A program made the position numbers and the translations under genes. The notes beneath the pieces are model-generated. The model worked only from the letters and a program-made list of their open reading frames with translations, was not told the DNA's origin and did no database searches. Below, piece by piece: positions 18,000-26,385 of a stretch of DNA of 62,990 nt. Location of the stretch: assembly GCA_001556125.1 (NCBI GenBank), contig LSIG01000227.1, positions 1-62,990 on the forward strand, read 5' to 3'. Position 1 is the stretch's first letter. Each line of letters starts with the position of its first letter. The DNA comes from Rhizobiales bacterium CCH10-E5 (GTDB lineage: Bacteria > Pseudomonadota > Alphaproteobacteria > Rhizobiales > Beijerinckiaceae).

Positions 18000-18035
18000 A
18001 TCTACATCATACGTCAATCTATGCATGATGTAGAT
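18000..18035. promoter_or_regulatory. 11-bp perfect inverted repeat in the divergent traA promoter region
   Basis: Left arm ATCTACATCAT (18000-18010) and right arm ATGATGTAGAT (18025-18035) are exact reverse complements separated by 14 bases. The site lies between the minus-strand RHH-like gene (start 17895) and the plus-strand gene starting at 18063. A TTGACT at 17992-17997 could be a -35 element for the plus strand. The repeat may be an operator for the RHH-like protein or part of an origin of transfer. Confidence 0.6.
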
Positions 18036-18062
18036 AACAACCAGATCAATCGGAGATGCGCC

Positions 18063-18779
18063 ATGACCGACGATGCCAGCACCGCCACCGACGCAGGGTC
18101 GAGGAAGACGGCCCTCCGTCGAAAGCCCCTTCAGGCCATGATCGCCGCAGCGCAGGCCGAGGGACCGCCTACGCTCACGCACAACGAGTTCCGGAGTGAG
18201 TTCGGCTCGTCGTGCAGGATGTTGTGGGAGGAAGGCCACACCGCCGAGGGAGTGGCCGAGCGCTACATCGCTCAGCTCGATGGCGCGTCGGTTCGTCTCA
18301 GGAAGCAGATCCGGGCGGAGATCAGGCAGCTCTGGACCGAGTTCGAGAACGGTACTTGGCGGCCGGGCGCCGCCGGGCCCGGAGCGCGAGGAGTTCAGTC
18401 GAGCCAGAAGGCCGATCAGACCGACACGCAGGGCGATGGAGTGCATCAGGAGAGGGATCTCGCCGAGGGCGAGGTGGACAAGGCGCGTGCCTCCGCGGCC
18501 CATGGGAACGGCGAACAGCCCAGCCACCCCGATCGCAGCGGCGAAGACGCCGGTGGGGCGCCTGACGATCCCGCCCCGGCAGGCAATCAGAACGGTAGCC
18601 CAAACGGCGACGAAGATGCCCGTCGACCGCTCGCACAGAATCCGACCGGCACCACCGACGATGGCGCGCCTGGGATGCTCGACGACGACGAAGACGCCGA
18701 GGCGCTCGCGCTGCGGCGGGAACTTGACGACGCCGGGCTCGATACGAGGCGCGGTCCCGGCTACGGGCCTGAGCGGTGA
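18063..18779 (+). CDS. Hypothetical protein (238 aa) divergent from traA operon
   Basis: Starts at the ATG at 18063 (MTDDASTATDAG), with the upstream in-frame region excluded because it contains the inverted repeat. Residues about 15-100 are basic and helical (RRKPLQAMIAAAQAE, AEGVAERYIAQLDGA). From about 105 on the chain is low-complexity, rich in Asp, Gly, Pro and Gln, and ends in an acidic stretch (MLDDDEDAEALALRREL), so likely disordered. No family recognised. Position opposite traA suggests a role in conjugation or its control. Its last 19 bases overlap the end of the convergent gene at 18761. Confidence 0.6.
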   Translation: MTDDASTATDAGSRKTALRRKPLQAMIAAAQAEGPPTLTHNEFRSEFGSSCRMLWEEGHTAEGVAERYIAQLDGASVRLRKQIRAEIRQLWTEFENGTWRPGAAGPGARGVQSSQKADQTDTQGDGVHQERDLAEGEVDKARASAAHGNGEQPSHPDRSGEDAGGAPDDPAPAGNQNGSPNGDEDARRPLAQNPTGTTDDGAPGMLDDDEDAEALALRRELDDAGLDTRRGPGYGPER

Positions 18780-19648
18780 GTCCCCATCTCGATCTGCGCG
18801 ACTTCGAGCGCCGGGTGCTGCCCGGCGGCGCGGAGGGCGTCGAGCAACTCGCGGGCACTCTCGCACTCGGCGGCATGGTTCGAGCAGTACAGCGCCCGGT
18901 AGCCGAGGCTGCAGTAGCCGATCAGCGCGATCAGCGTCTGGCTGATCAAGGTGGAGCGGCGCGGCGCGGCAACACGCGCCGCCGAGGTCGACACCAGCAG
19001 GACGTCGTCCTCGACCGCGAAGGCCAGATGCAACAGCGGCGTGCGCTTGAGCGCACCGAGCGGGCCAGGCAGCTTCAGCCTGGTGCGGGGACCGACGCTC
19101 CAGCCTTTGGCAGCCCAGACCGGTGTCGCGCCAGGGAAGCGTTCGCCTACCAGCCGCGCCGCGGCCTTCGAAACGAAGGCCTGCCACTCGGCGTCGCTCG
19201 CCATGCTGTCTGGAGCACGACGGCCCGTTCGCCGGCTGGCGCGTTCGAGTTCCCGCAGGCCCGACAGGGCGATGTCGCCGGCCACGAGCAGCTTCGCGGC
19301 CTCCAGCGCGCTCCGACGGTCGCGCCGCGCCCAGCCGGCGAGCGCCAGCACGGCGTCGATCGGCGCGCGGCGCAGATCCCGGCCGAGTTCGAGGTCGTCC
19401 TTCGCCTCGACCTCGCGCACGAACCGCGCCGCACGCACCAATCGCTGCACGACTTGCATCTTGCCGTCGACCTTCAGCGCGAACGCCCGATAGGCCTCCT
19501 CGCGCGCCCCGCCCGACACCTCCAGATGCGCGATCGCCTGCTCGGCATAACCGAACCATGTGTCCGCCGACGCCAGGAAACGACGCTGCGGCGTTGTGGC
19601 TGCGCCCATCTCGACCACTCGATCCACCACCACGGGGAGCCCTAACAT
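18761..19648 (-). CDS. Hypothetical protein of the conjugation region (about 295 aa)
   Basis: Helical protein with TWFGYAEQAIAHLE and a long charged segment (YRAFALKVDGKMQVVQRL, EVEAKDDLELGRDL). A mildly hydrophobic stretch near the C-terminus (TLISQTLIALIGYCSLGYRALY) might be a membrane anchor. The start is uncertain: ATGs at 19648 and 19606, or an extension to 19690, are all possible; none has a good ribosome site. The ATG at 19648 overlaps antiparallel the ATG of the plus-strand gene at 19647, so the two genes are divergent and share start bases. I do not recognise the family. Confidence 0.55.
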   Translation of the reverse strand: MLGLPVVVDRVVEMGAATTPQRRFLASADTWFGYAEQAIAHLEVSGGAREEAYRAFALKVDGKMQVVQRLVRAARFVREVEAKDDLELGRDLRRAPIDAVLALAGWARRDRRSALEAAKLLVAGDIALSGLRELERASRRTGRRAPDSMASDAEWQAFVSKAAARLVGERFPGATPVWAAKGWSVGPRTRLKLPGPLGALKRTPLLHLAFAVEDDVLLVSTSAARVAAPRRSTLISQTLIALIGYCSLGYRALYCSNHAAECESARELLDALRAAGQHPALEVAQIEMGTHRSGP

Positions 19649-20120
19649 GACCAACGCCACAAAGGACAACACTGATAGCTCGCAGCGCATTGAATCGCTC
19701 GACCGCTTCGGTCAGTTGCGCAGCGACCGGCCCCTTCGCTCTACTCGTCAGCAACGGATCGACGAGCTGGATGGCAAACTTCCCGACGACCTGACCGATC
19801 ACGAGCTGCGCCTGAAGTTCGTCGACCTTTCTGGCCAGGTCTACCTGCGCGGCTTTCATCGAAACCGTGCCATGCTGAAGCCGGCCGAGGCTGTGGTTGT
19901 TGCGGCCATGATCACAGCGCTCGCCTCCTCGGATGACGCAATCTCGCTCTACGACGATATCCTCGAGGGCCATGACGCCACACTGGGCGAACTGTTGGGC
20001 GCGCTCGCGCGTTCGAGTGCGGCAGTGGCGACGGAGATGCAGGAGGCCGATCGCAAACATCACGAAAGCGAAGCTGCCGTCTGGAACGGTGCCGTTGCCC
20101 CTGCGGAGCCGCGCCAGTGA
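19647..20120 (+). CDS. Hypothetical protein (157 aa)
   Basis: The ATG at 19647 has a good ribosome site GGGGAG (19634-19639) at 7 bases, which decides the start. The N-terminus is hydrophilic (MTNATKDNTDSSQRIESLD); the rest is helical and acidic (DDLTDHELRLKFVDLSGQ, ALASSDDAISLYDDILEG). No signal peptide or membrane segment and no family recognised. It lies between orphan genes of the conjugation region and probably belongs to the same element. Confidence 0.6.
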   Translation: MTNATKDNTDSSQRIESLDRFGQLRSDRPLRSTRQQRIDELDGKLPDDLTDHELRLKFVDLSGQVYLRGFHRNRAMLKPAEAVVVAAMITALASSDDAISLYDDILEGHDATLGELLGALARSSAAVATEMQEADRKHHESEAAVWNGAVAPAEPRQ

Positions 20121-20170
20121 CGACGACGCATATTGCCCTAGCGACGCTGCCCAGCCCGCCAGATCGGCTG

Positions 20171-21127
20171 TCAGGGCGCAATGGCCGGTAACGCGGCCAT
20201 CGCCTGCGCCTCGATCTGCCGCGCTAGATCGTCCAACCCTGCGCGGCGCAGATAAGCCACAGCAGACTTCGCCTCGCTGGCTCGCCGCTCATCATGCCTT
20301 TGATGGGCTTGCTTCAGCGCGGCGCGAACAGAGGCCGCATTCGGCATTGACGGCAGCATGTCGCGGCGATGGAAAGTCATGCCGTGCCGACGTGTATAGT
20401 TGTTAGAGGCAAGCAGGACGCAAACGGCGGCAGCGATCGTTGTCGTTCTCAGCGTGAGCGCGGTTTCGTCGGCCATAACATGGAATGAGGCACGGGCAGT
20501 CGGCCGCATACCTGGCCCATAGCCAACGATCAGCGGCCAGGAGATTTCTTTTCCCTCCAGCCAAGACCGCCGGACCGCAGGATCGGTCGCCAGGATCAGC
20601 TGGATAAGTTCGTCGGCTCGGCCCTCGCGCAATGCCGTGCGGGCCTCCGCGGGTCTGACGATCGCCTGCGAGGGACTGGGAGCGCCAAAGAAGGCAGGTC
20701 CTGAGACGATTAGCTCCCCAGAATAACTCGGCCAGTCCTTGGTGCCGAGGGCGAACAAAGCAGGCGCCGCGAGCGGAAGCGGTCTTGGTTTGATATGGAT
20801 TGAATAGCCCGCGAACGACGCAGTCGGTGCCCCAGGCATCCTGTGCCCCAGCATCGTGTGGACCGAGTCGACAAGCACCTGAGCTTCGAGCTCGGCCTGT
20901 AACACTGACTCCGCAAATAGCGACCCTACCGCTGGCGTCTCGCCGCCGAGCTTGATCGCGAATTGGAAAGGCACTAGCGCCACCGGATAGGTCAGGCCGT
21001 CGCCCTTGCCATCCGACTTTGCAGCAAGACCCCGTAGCGGAGTCCGGCGGCCGGCACGATCACGCCTGATCCGATCGTCGTCCGTCACCTGCGCATCGGC
21101 TTCGCCGGCCTGTTCTTGCAGTTGCAT
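20171..21127 (-). CDS. Hypothetical protein of the conjugation region (318 aa)
   Basis: A 318-residue protein with a charged N-terminus (residues 1-45) followed by an alpha/beta-like core (LTYPVALVPFQFAIKLGG, SFAGYSIHIKPRPLPL) and a helical, Arg/Ala-rich C-terminus (VRAALKQAHQRHDERRASE). It also has a hydrophobic segment TTIAAAVCVLLASNNY near residue 240. I do not recognise the family. It is convergent with the gene ending at 20120, and lies back to back with the LysR gene across a 223-base gap. Confidence 0.6.
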   Translation of the reverse strand: MQLQEQAGEADAQVTDDDRIRRDRAGRRTPLRGLAAKSDGKGDGLTYPVALVPFQFAIKLGGETPAVGSLFAESVLQAELEAQVLVDSVHTMLGHRMPGAPTASFAGYSIHIKPRPLPLAAPALFALGTKDWPSYSGELIVSGPAFFGAPSPSQAIVRPAEARTALREGRADELIQLILATDPAVRRSWLEGKEISWPLIVGYGPGMRPTARASFHVMADETALTLRTTTIAAAVCVLLASNNYTRRHGMTFHRRDMLPSMPNAASVRAALKQAHQRHDERRASEAKSAVAYLRRAGLDDLARQIEAQAMAALPAIAP

Positions 21128-21350
21128 CGCGAACTCCTCTGGAATGTCGAGCCAGGACGGCAGGCTGCCCTGTGGCCCGAAAGCTGAAGACCTCCTGGCT
21201 GGTCGCGGATCCTGCCGCTTCTCGTCGGCAGCAGTTCAAACAATCCAGCCGGGCTCGCGCATTGAGACGCGTCCAGACACACAGCCTCTTAACAGTTGCG
21301 GTCCAAAATGATCCGGTAGCGGTTCAATTTTGTAACGCGAGGATGACCCT

Positions 21351-22313
21351 GTGACCGACGATGTCGCTGAAGCCGCCATGACGAGCCGCTTCGAATGGGA
21401 CGATCTTCGCCTGCTCGTGGCGCTCGCCGACGAGGGCAGCCTGCGGCGCGCCGCCGCCCGAGCCGGCGTCAGCAGCGCGACCGTGCTGCGTCGTGTCGCC
21501 GCCCTGGAAGCCGCCTGCAAGGGACGCCTGCTCGATCGTGGGCCAGACGGCGCGACCCCGACCCTGCTCGGCGAGCAGGTGATCGACATCGCCCGCAGCA
21601 TGCAGGCACCTGTCACCGAACTCGAACACCTCGTCGCCGAACGTCGCGGCGAGCGCGCTTTCGTCAGTGTCAGCGTTACCCAAGGCCTTGGCGTCAACTG
21701 GCTTGTACCGCAGTTCAAAGCCTTCCAGGATGATCACCCCCTGATCGGCATCGACTTCCGGATCTCCAACACCGTCGCCGACATCCTGCGCTTCGATTCA
21801 GACCTCGCGATCCAGATGACGCCGCCAACCGCCGCAGACGTCGTTGCCGTCAAGCTCGGGCGCATGCATTTCGAACTGTTCGCCAGCGAGACCTATCTGA
21901 AGGCGCATGGTCGGCCGGTCTCCCGGGAGGCTCTGCGCAAGCACCGGCTGATCGAACAATGGGATGGCCACGTGTCAAACGGCCATCTCTCTAACTTGCT
22001 CGGGCCCGTCCGCCCGATCCAGATCGTCGCAAAGGTCCATGGTAGTTGCGGTGCGATCTCGGCAATCGAGAACGGCATCGGCATCGGAGTGTTGCCGAAC
22101 TACTCCGTCGCATTCGGCAACAAGGTCGTGCCGCTCGAGCTCCCTGTCACCGCCTATCGCGACATCTGGCTTACCTACCGGCGCGAAACGCGTCAAAGCC
22201 CCGCCGTCGAGCAAACCATCCATTGGCTGAAGGCCATCTTCGACAGCCGGAAATGGCCCTGGTTCAAGGACGAATTCATTTCCGCCGCCCGCCTGCCAGC
22301 AACGTGGCGCTGA
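21351..22313 (+). CDS. LysR-family transcriptional regulator
   Basis: A 320-residue LysR protein. The winged helix-turn-helix is at about residues 13-75 (FEWDDLRLLVALADEGSLRRAA...VLRRVAALE), followed by a LysR substrate-binding domain (PVRPIQIVAKVHGSCG, ENGIGIGVLPNYSVAFG). The start is either GTG 21351 or ATG 21378. The upstream gap holds a TTCAATTTTGTAA stretch of T-N11-A character near 21322-21334, a possible autoregulatory site. It sits at the junction between conjugation genes and the sulfur cluster; its target is not evident. Confidence 0.88.
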   Translation: MTDDVAEAAMTSRFEWDDLRLLVALADEGSLRRAAARAGVSSATVLRRVAALEAACKGRLLDRGPDGATPTLLGEQVIDIARSMQAPVTELEHLVAERRGERAFVSVSVTQGLGVNWLVPQFKAFQDDHPLIGIDFRISNTVADILRFDSDLAIQMTPPTAADVVAVKLGRMHFELFASETYLKAHGRPVSREALRKHRLIEQWDGHVSNGHLSNLLGPVRPIQIVAKVHGSCGAISAIENGIGIGVLPNYSVAFGNKVVPLELPVTAYRDIWLTYRRETRQSPAVEQTIHWLKAIFDSRKWPWFKDEFISAARLPATWR

Positions 22314-22450
22314 GACGCTTCTACTCAAATTCGTCAACTACGAGGGCGCAGGCTAGGAGACGTAAAGTCGGTCTGGTTGAAAACGGATCGATCCCGGCAT
22401 CATCCAGGGCGCTGCGACGCGGGTTCCGGACCACGCCACGCGTTGCCAAG

Positions 22451-23053
22451 TTAGGCTTGCCTCACCGGTTCCCCCAGCGACAGCATGAGCCGGTTAGCCC
22501 AGTTGAAGAACGCCGCCGAATGGATCAGATCGGCGATTGCCAGATCGCCGAGGCCGAGCTCGCGCAGCCTGGCGACGTGACCCGCCCCGAAAGCGATCGG
22601 CGTCGCCGTTAGGGCGACGGAAGCCTCGATGATCGCGTTCCACAACGGGTCGATGTCAGCGCCGGTCCCTTCGTCGAGCAGGCGCTGGACGTCATCGTGG
22701 CGCTTGGAGAACGTCGTGGCAAAGCGGGCATGCACCGAGGCGCAGTAGATGCAGCCATTGCTGCGGGAGACGGCGGCCGCCGCCAGCTCGCGCTCGGCCC
22801 GCGGCAGGCCGTCCCTGGTGTTGTAGAAGATGTCCTTGTCGGCCAGGGTCCGCGTCTTCAGGATGTCGGGATCATGCGCCAGCAGCCGGAAATACGGGCT
22901 CTTCGTGCGCGCGATGTCGATGAGCGCGTCCTTCTGGTGGTCGCTCAGGGCCTCCTCGGCCACCGGGTCGATCCAGGCGTTCCAGTTGAGCTGGGCCTGG
23001 GTGAACACCGTGGGAGCGCCGGTGAGGGGGCGCTCAGTCTCGATTATGGTCAT
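22451..23053 (-). CDS. Alkylhydroperoxidase (AhpD/CMD) domain protein, Avi_7169-type
   Basis: 200 residues with the AhpD-type redox motif CIYCASVH at about residue 101-108, preceded by a helix with REL AAAAVSRSNG spacing. AhpD/CMD proteins are small helical proteins that use the CxxC pair to reduce peroxides or related substrates. The length and the partner at 23078 fit the pair I know as Avi_7169 and Avi_7170 families, which co-occur with a KPN_01858-type luciferase-like monooxygenase. It is the last gene of a seven-gene minus-strand operon from about 29397. Confidence 0.8.
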   Translation of the reverse strand: MTIIETERPLTGAPTVFTQAQLNWNAWIDPVAEEALSDHQKDALIDIARTKSPYFRLLAHDPDILKTRTLADKDIFYNTRDGLPRAERELAAAAVSRSNGCIYCASVHARFATTFSKRHDDVQRLLDEGTGADIDPLWNAIIEASVALTATPIAFGAGHVARLRELGLGDLAIADLIHSAAFFNWANRLMLSLGEPVRQA

Positions 23054-23077
23054 TGTGAGGGTCTCCGAGGCGTTGGC

Positions 23078-23677
23078 TCAGGCGTTCAGCAGGCGCAGCC
23101 CATGCGCGGCGCGAATCTGGAAGGAGAGGAACGCGACGATCTGCGAGGCCGTCACGATCTCGGGCGTGCTCCAGCCTGTCTGCTGCAGCGCAGCCAGTGC
23201 CGCCGCAGTCGCGTCGCGGGGGTGGAAGACCAGCAGATGGGCGTGCGCGAGAAGCGCCGATAGTCGCGGACCCAGAACGTCCCGGTCGGCGCCCTCGACG
23301 CTGAACACTGGGCCGGCGACATCCTCCACCGACAGCGGGCCGGCCGGATAGGCGCCATAGGGCCCGGTCGTGCGCGCCGCCTGCGCCTGGCGCAGGGTTG
23401 CCTCGGCGAGCGCGGCGCCGCCGGATTGCTCTCTCAGGAGGGCGTCGTAGTGCGCTGCGCCGGACGCCTCGCCATGCAGCAGCGTCACGAAGAGCGCCAA
23501 GGCCGTCCGCTCGCTTGGGCTCACGCCGCCCCGATCGCCGACGGCAAAGAGAGCCTCATAGCTTGCCTGGATGTTGAGGCGGGTGACGGGTCGCTCGTGA
23601 CGGAGCGCATCGAGAGCGGAGCCCGGAACGGTGCCGATGAGCGTGTCGAGCACATCCGGAGTGGCTTCGGTCGTCAT
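23078..23677 (-). CDS. CMD-domain protein, Avi_7170-type
   Basis: 199 residues, with PDVLDTLIGTVPGSALDALR at the start and a CMD-like helical core (SPSERTALALFVTLLHGE). Unlike its neighbour at 22451 it lacks a CxxC pair, so it is probably a non-catalytic or differently acting partner. The C-terminal helix STPEIVTASQIVAFLSFQI is family-typical. It lies 24 bases upstream of the CxxC-containing partner and 40 bases downstream of the monooxygenase gene. No enzyme activity is established to my knowledge. Confidence 0.78.
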   Translation of the reverse strand: MTTEATPDVLDTLIGTVPGSALDALRHERPVTRLNIQASYEALFAVGDRGGVSPSERTALALFVTLLHGEASGAAHYDALLREQSGGAALAEATLRQAQAARTTGPYGAYPAGPLSVEDVAGPVFSVEGADRDVLGPRLSALLAHAHLLVFHPRDATAAALAALQQTGWSTPEIVTASQIVAFLSFQIRAAHGLRLLNA

Positions 23678-23717
23678 GATCTGTCCTGCTTGTTTCAGAG
23701 AAGGGAGCTGTCTCCGC

Positions 23718-24758
23718 TCATCGCTGCCCGCCAGCGACCTTGAGCACCGGGCTCGTCTGGCCGCCGGTCCAACCGAGTGTCGGCGCGACTTGCTGCGCGG
23801 TGAGCTCGAGCGAGCGCAGGATCAGCGCATGCGGCGGATCGACGGAATGAACCCGGAAGACAACGTCGGTCGCGCGCTCGAGGACGCTGTCGGCCGACAG
23901 CGAGGCGATAACGTCGTCGGGCGTGCCGACATGGACGTCGAACGACCTGATCAGGGCCGGGAGGCTTCGGTCGGGAACATGGTGTCCGTTGGCGATGAAG
24001 CGGTCGAGCACGCGGTTGAGGCCGATTTCGGCATATTTGAGGGCCTCTTCGCGCGTATCGGCCACGAACAGTGACCGCGAGCCGAGGATGCGCGGGGCGA
24101 CGCCGGCCGGCAGGTTCGCGAGATAGGCGTCGACGATCGGGTGCTGGATCTCGGGGAGCGTCTGCCAGGGTTGGTTGGCGCTGCGCGGCTGGGTGCGCGA
24201 CAGCATCAAGCCCGATCCGGCCTGCCCGATGCGTTCGGCGCCGGCGGCCGAGAAGGTCGCCTGCCAAATCCGGTGTTCGAGCGAGGCGGCTTCCGGATAG
24301 AGCCGGTTCTCGTCATGGCCCAGCGGCGCGCCGCGCCACGCGTCCAACAGGCGGGCGTAGTTGCGATTGAAGACCTCGTTGCGATCGGCCTTCGCGATGC
24401 CGAAGGCCAGGAAGCTCTCAGGCGTCGCACCGGTCCCCAGGCCGATTTCGAGCCGCCCGTTCGAGAGCAGGTCGAGCACGGCGGTGTCCTCTGCCAGGCG
24501 CACGGGGTCTTCCATTGGCAGGATGATGATGCCCGTACCCAGCCGGATCCGCGTCGTGCGCGCGGCGACGAAGGAGAGAAACGGCAGCGGGGAGGGCAGT
24601 CCGCCTTCGTCGCGATGGAAATGATGCTGCGCCACCCAAGCCGTATCGAAGCCCTGTCGCTCGGCCTGGACGATCTGTTCGGTGGCGAGCCGGTAGCGCT
24701 CGCCGGCCGGTACATCGTCGAGAAGGCGGCTGAAAAACCCGAGTCTCTTCGTGCTCAT
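23718..24758 (-). CDS. FMN-dependent luciferase-like monooxygenase (KPN_01858-type)
   Basis: 346 residues of the bacterial luciferase-like TIM-barrel family: KRLGFFSRLLDDVPAGERYR, then DTAWVAQHHFHRDEGGLPSP, TRIRLGTGIIILPMEDPVRLAED and GRLEIGLGTG are the standard flavin-site motifs. Such enzymes use reduced FMN and oxygen to oxidise small substrates, often cleaving C-S or C-N bonds. Its stop side is followed by the two CMD genes, and its start overlaps the ABC ATPase stop (ATGA). The upstream sulfur-type operator suggests an organosulfur substrate, which is an inference. Confidence 0.85.
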   Translation of the reverse strand: MSTKRLGFFSRLLDDVPAGERYRLATEQIVQAERQGFDTAWVAQHHFHRDEGGLPSPLPFLSFVAARTTRIRLGTGIIILPMEDPVRLAEDTAVLDLLSNGRLEIGLGTGATPESFLAFGIAKADRNEVFNRNYARLLDAWRGAPLGHDENRLYPEAASLEHRIWQATFSAAGAERIGQAGSGLMLSRTQPRSANQPWQTLPEIQHPIVDAYLANLPAGVAPRILGSRSLFVADTREEALKYAEIGLNRVLDRFIANGHHVPDRSLPALIRSFDVHVGTPDDVIASLSADSVLERATDVVFRVHSVDPPHALILRSLELTAQQVAPTLGWTGGQTSPVLKVAGGQR

Positions 24759-25489
24759 GCTGCTTCCGCTCCGCCCAGATAGGCGTCCCTGATCCGTGCA
24801 TCGACAAGCAAATCGGCGGCCGCAGCCTCGATCACGACGCGGCCCGTTTGCAGAACATAGCCGCGATCGGCGATCCCCAGGGCCAGATTGGCGTTCTGCT
24901 CGACCATGAAGATGCTGACGCCCTCGGCGTTGATGTCGCGGATCAGCGCCAGCACGCGGTCCACCCAGAGCGGCGACAGGCCCATGGTCGGCTCGTCCAT
25001 GATGATCATGCGCGGCCTCGCCATCAGGGCGCGCGCCATCGCCACCATCTGCTGCTCGCCGCCCGACAGCGTGCCGGCCTGCTGGTTGATGCGTTGCGCC
25101 ACCCGCGGAAACAGCGTCAGCACCCGATCGAGATCGGCCGCGACAGCGGCCTTGTGGTCGCGCGTGAATGCACCCATCAGCAGGTTCTCGCGCACGCTCA
25201 TGGCGCCGAAGAGCCGCCGGGCCTCCGGCACCGTACCAACGCCGAGCCGCACGATCTGCGGGGTCGAGAGCCCCAGTACCGAGGTTCCGTCGACGAACAC
25301 GTCGCCGGCGGTCGGCTTCACCAGCCCGAGGATGATCTTCATCGTCGTCGACTTGCCGCTGGCATTGCCGCCGAGCAGGCAGACGATCTCACTGCGCTCG
25401 ACCTTGAGCGACAGCCCGAAATGCGCCTGAACGGGGCCGTAGAACGTGTCGACGTCGCGCAGTTCAAGGATGGGGGGCGACTTCGTCAT
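24755..25489 (-). CDS. ABC transporter ATP-binding protein, LivF-type
   Basis: 244 residues with Walker A LLGGNASGKSTTMK (note the unusual GNASGKS), signature LSGGEQQMVAMARAL, Walker B MIIMDEPTMGLSP and an H-loop in FMVEQNA. The length and the MVEQN motif mark the LivF type of branched-chain amino acid importers. It pairs with the LivG-type ATPase 8 bases upstream and energises the permease at 26385. Its stop overlaps the monooxygenase start. Confidence 0.9.
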   Translation of the reverse strand: MTKSPPILELRDVDTFYGPVQAHFGLSLKVERSEIVCLLGGNASGKSTTMKIILGLVKPTAGDVFVDGTSVLGLSTPQIVRLGVGTVPEARRLFGAMSVRENLLMGAFTRDHKAAVAADLDRVLTLFPRVAQRINQQAGTLSGGEQQMVAMARALMARPRMIIMDEPTMGLSPLWVDRVLALIRDINAEGVSIFMVEQNANLALGIADRGYVLQTGRVVIEAAAADLLVDARIRDAYLGGAEAA

Positions 25490-25497
25490 GGCGCGTC

Positions 25498-26385
25498 TCA
25501 GGCTGTCACGGGAAGCGGCGATGCCGCGTCGGCGGCCGGAGCCTTGCCGCCAACCGCGCCATGGCCCAGATAGGCCTCGATCACGGCCGGGTCTGTCCGC
25601 ACGGCCTGCGGTTTGCCCTCGGCGATCTTCAGGCCGTCATCGAGCACGATCACCCGGTCCGACAGGCGCATGACCATGTCGAGCTTGTGCTCGATCAGCA
25701 GGATGGTCTGGCCGCGCGCCTTCAGGCTGGCGATGATCTCGAGCATCTCCGCTGTTTCGGTCGGGTTCATGCCGGCAGTCGGTTCGTCGAGCAGCAGCAG
25801 CCGGGGCCGCGCGGCAAGCGCCCGGGCGATCTCGACGCGCCGGCGGTTCGCATAGGACAGGCTATGTGCCGGCTGGTCGATGCGTGGCAGCAGCCGGTCA
25901 CCGAACAGGCTTAGGATCTCCCGGACCTCCTCGCGCAGGGCTGCCTCTTCCGCTTTGACCGAGGGCGGCCGGATCAGCGCCAGTGCCAGTTCCGCCAGCG
26001 GGCCGATGATGGGCCAGGCGGGGCGCACGGCCCGCAGCCGGCCATGCGCCCCGACCAGCACATTGTCGCCGATGCTGAGATTGGCGAAGACGCGTCCATG
26101 CTGGAAGGTCCGGGCGATGCCGGCGGCTGCGATGCCTTCCGGCGAGCGCCCGGCGATGTCGGCGCCTGCGAAGCGGATCGTGCCGGCATCGGGCTTGTCG
26201 AGTCCGCTGATCAGGTTGAAGGCCGTCGTCTTGCCGGCGCCATTGGGGCCGATGACGCTGACGAGCTCGCCTTCAGCAATCGAGAGATCGATGCCGCCGA
26301 CGGCGGTGACGCCGCCGAAGCGGCGCACCAGCCCGGTCACGTCGAGCAGCGGGGCGGTTGCGGAGGGGGAGAGAGCCGCGTTCAT
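25498..26385 (-). CDS. ABC transporter ATP-binding protein, LivG-type
   Basis: 295 residues from the ATG at 26385, which overlaps the permease stop (TGATG). Walker A VIGPNGAGKTTAFN, a LSYANRRRVEIARAL signature region (SYA NRR instead of the common LSGGQ, as is normal for LivG), and Walker B LLLLDEPTAGMNPTE. The insert with KAEEAALREEVREIL is typical of LivG. A much longer open frame upstream is a shadow inside the permease gene. The C-terminal tail (KAPAADAASPLPVTA) is an added disordered stretch. Confidence 0.9.
   Translation of the reverse strand: MNAALSPSATAPLLDVTGLVRRFGGVTAVGGIDLSIAEGELVSVIGPNGAGKTTAFNLISGLDKPDAGTIRFAGADIAGRSPEGIAAAGIARTFQHGRVFANLSIGDNVLVGAHGRLRAVRPAWPIIGPLAELALALIRPPSVKAEEAALREEVREILSLFGDRLLPRIDQPAHSLSYANRRRVEIARALAARPRLLLLDEPTAGMNPTETAEMLEIIASLKARGQTILLIEHKLDMVMRLSDRVIVLDDGLKIAEGKPQAVRTDPAVIEAYLGHGAVGGKAPAADAASPLPVTA

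Noticed and set aside
21128..21350. tRNA-like or attachment-site signal at the junction of the conjugation and sulfur regions
   Set aside because: A TTCAAAC stretch resembles a T-loop, but no cloverleaf, no direct repeat and no integrase gene were found.
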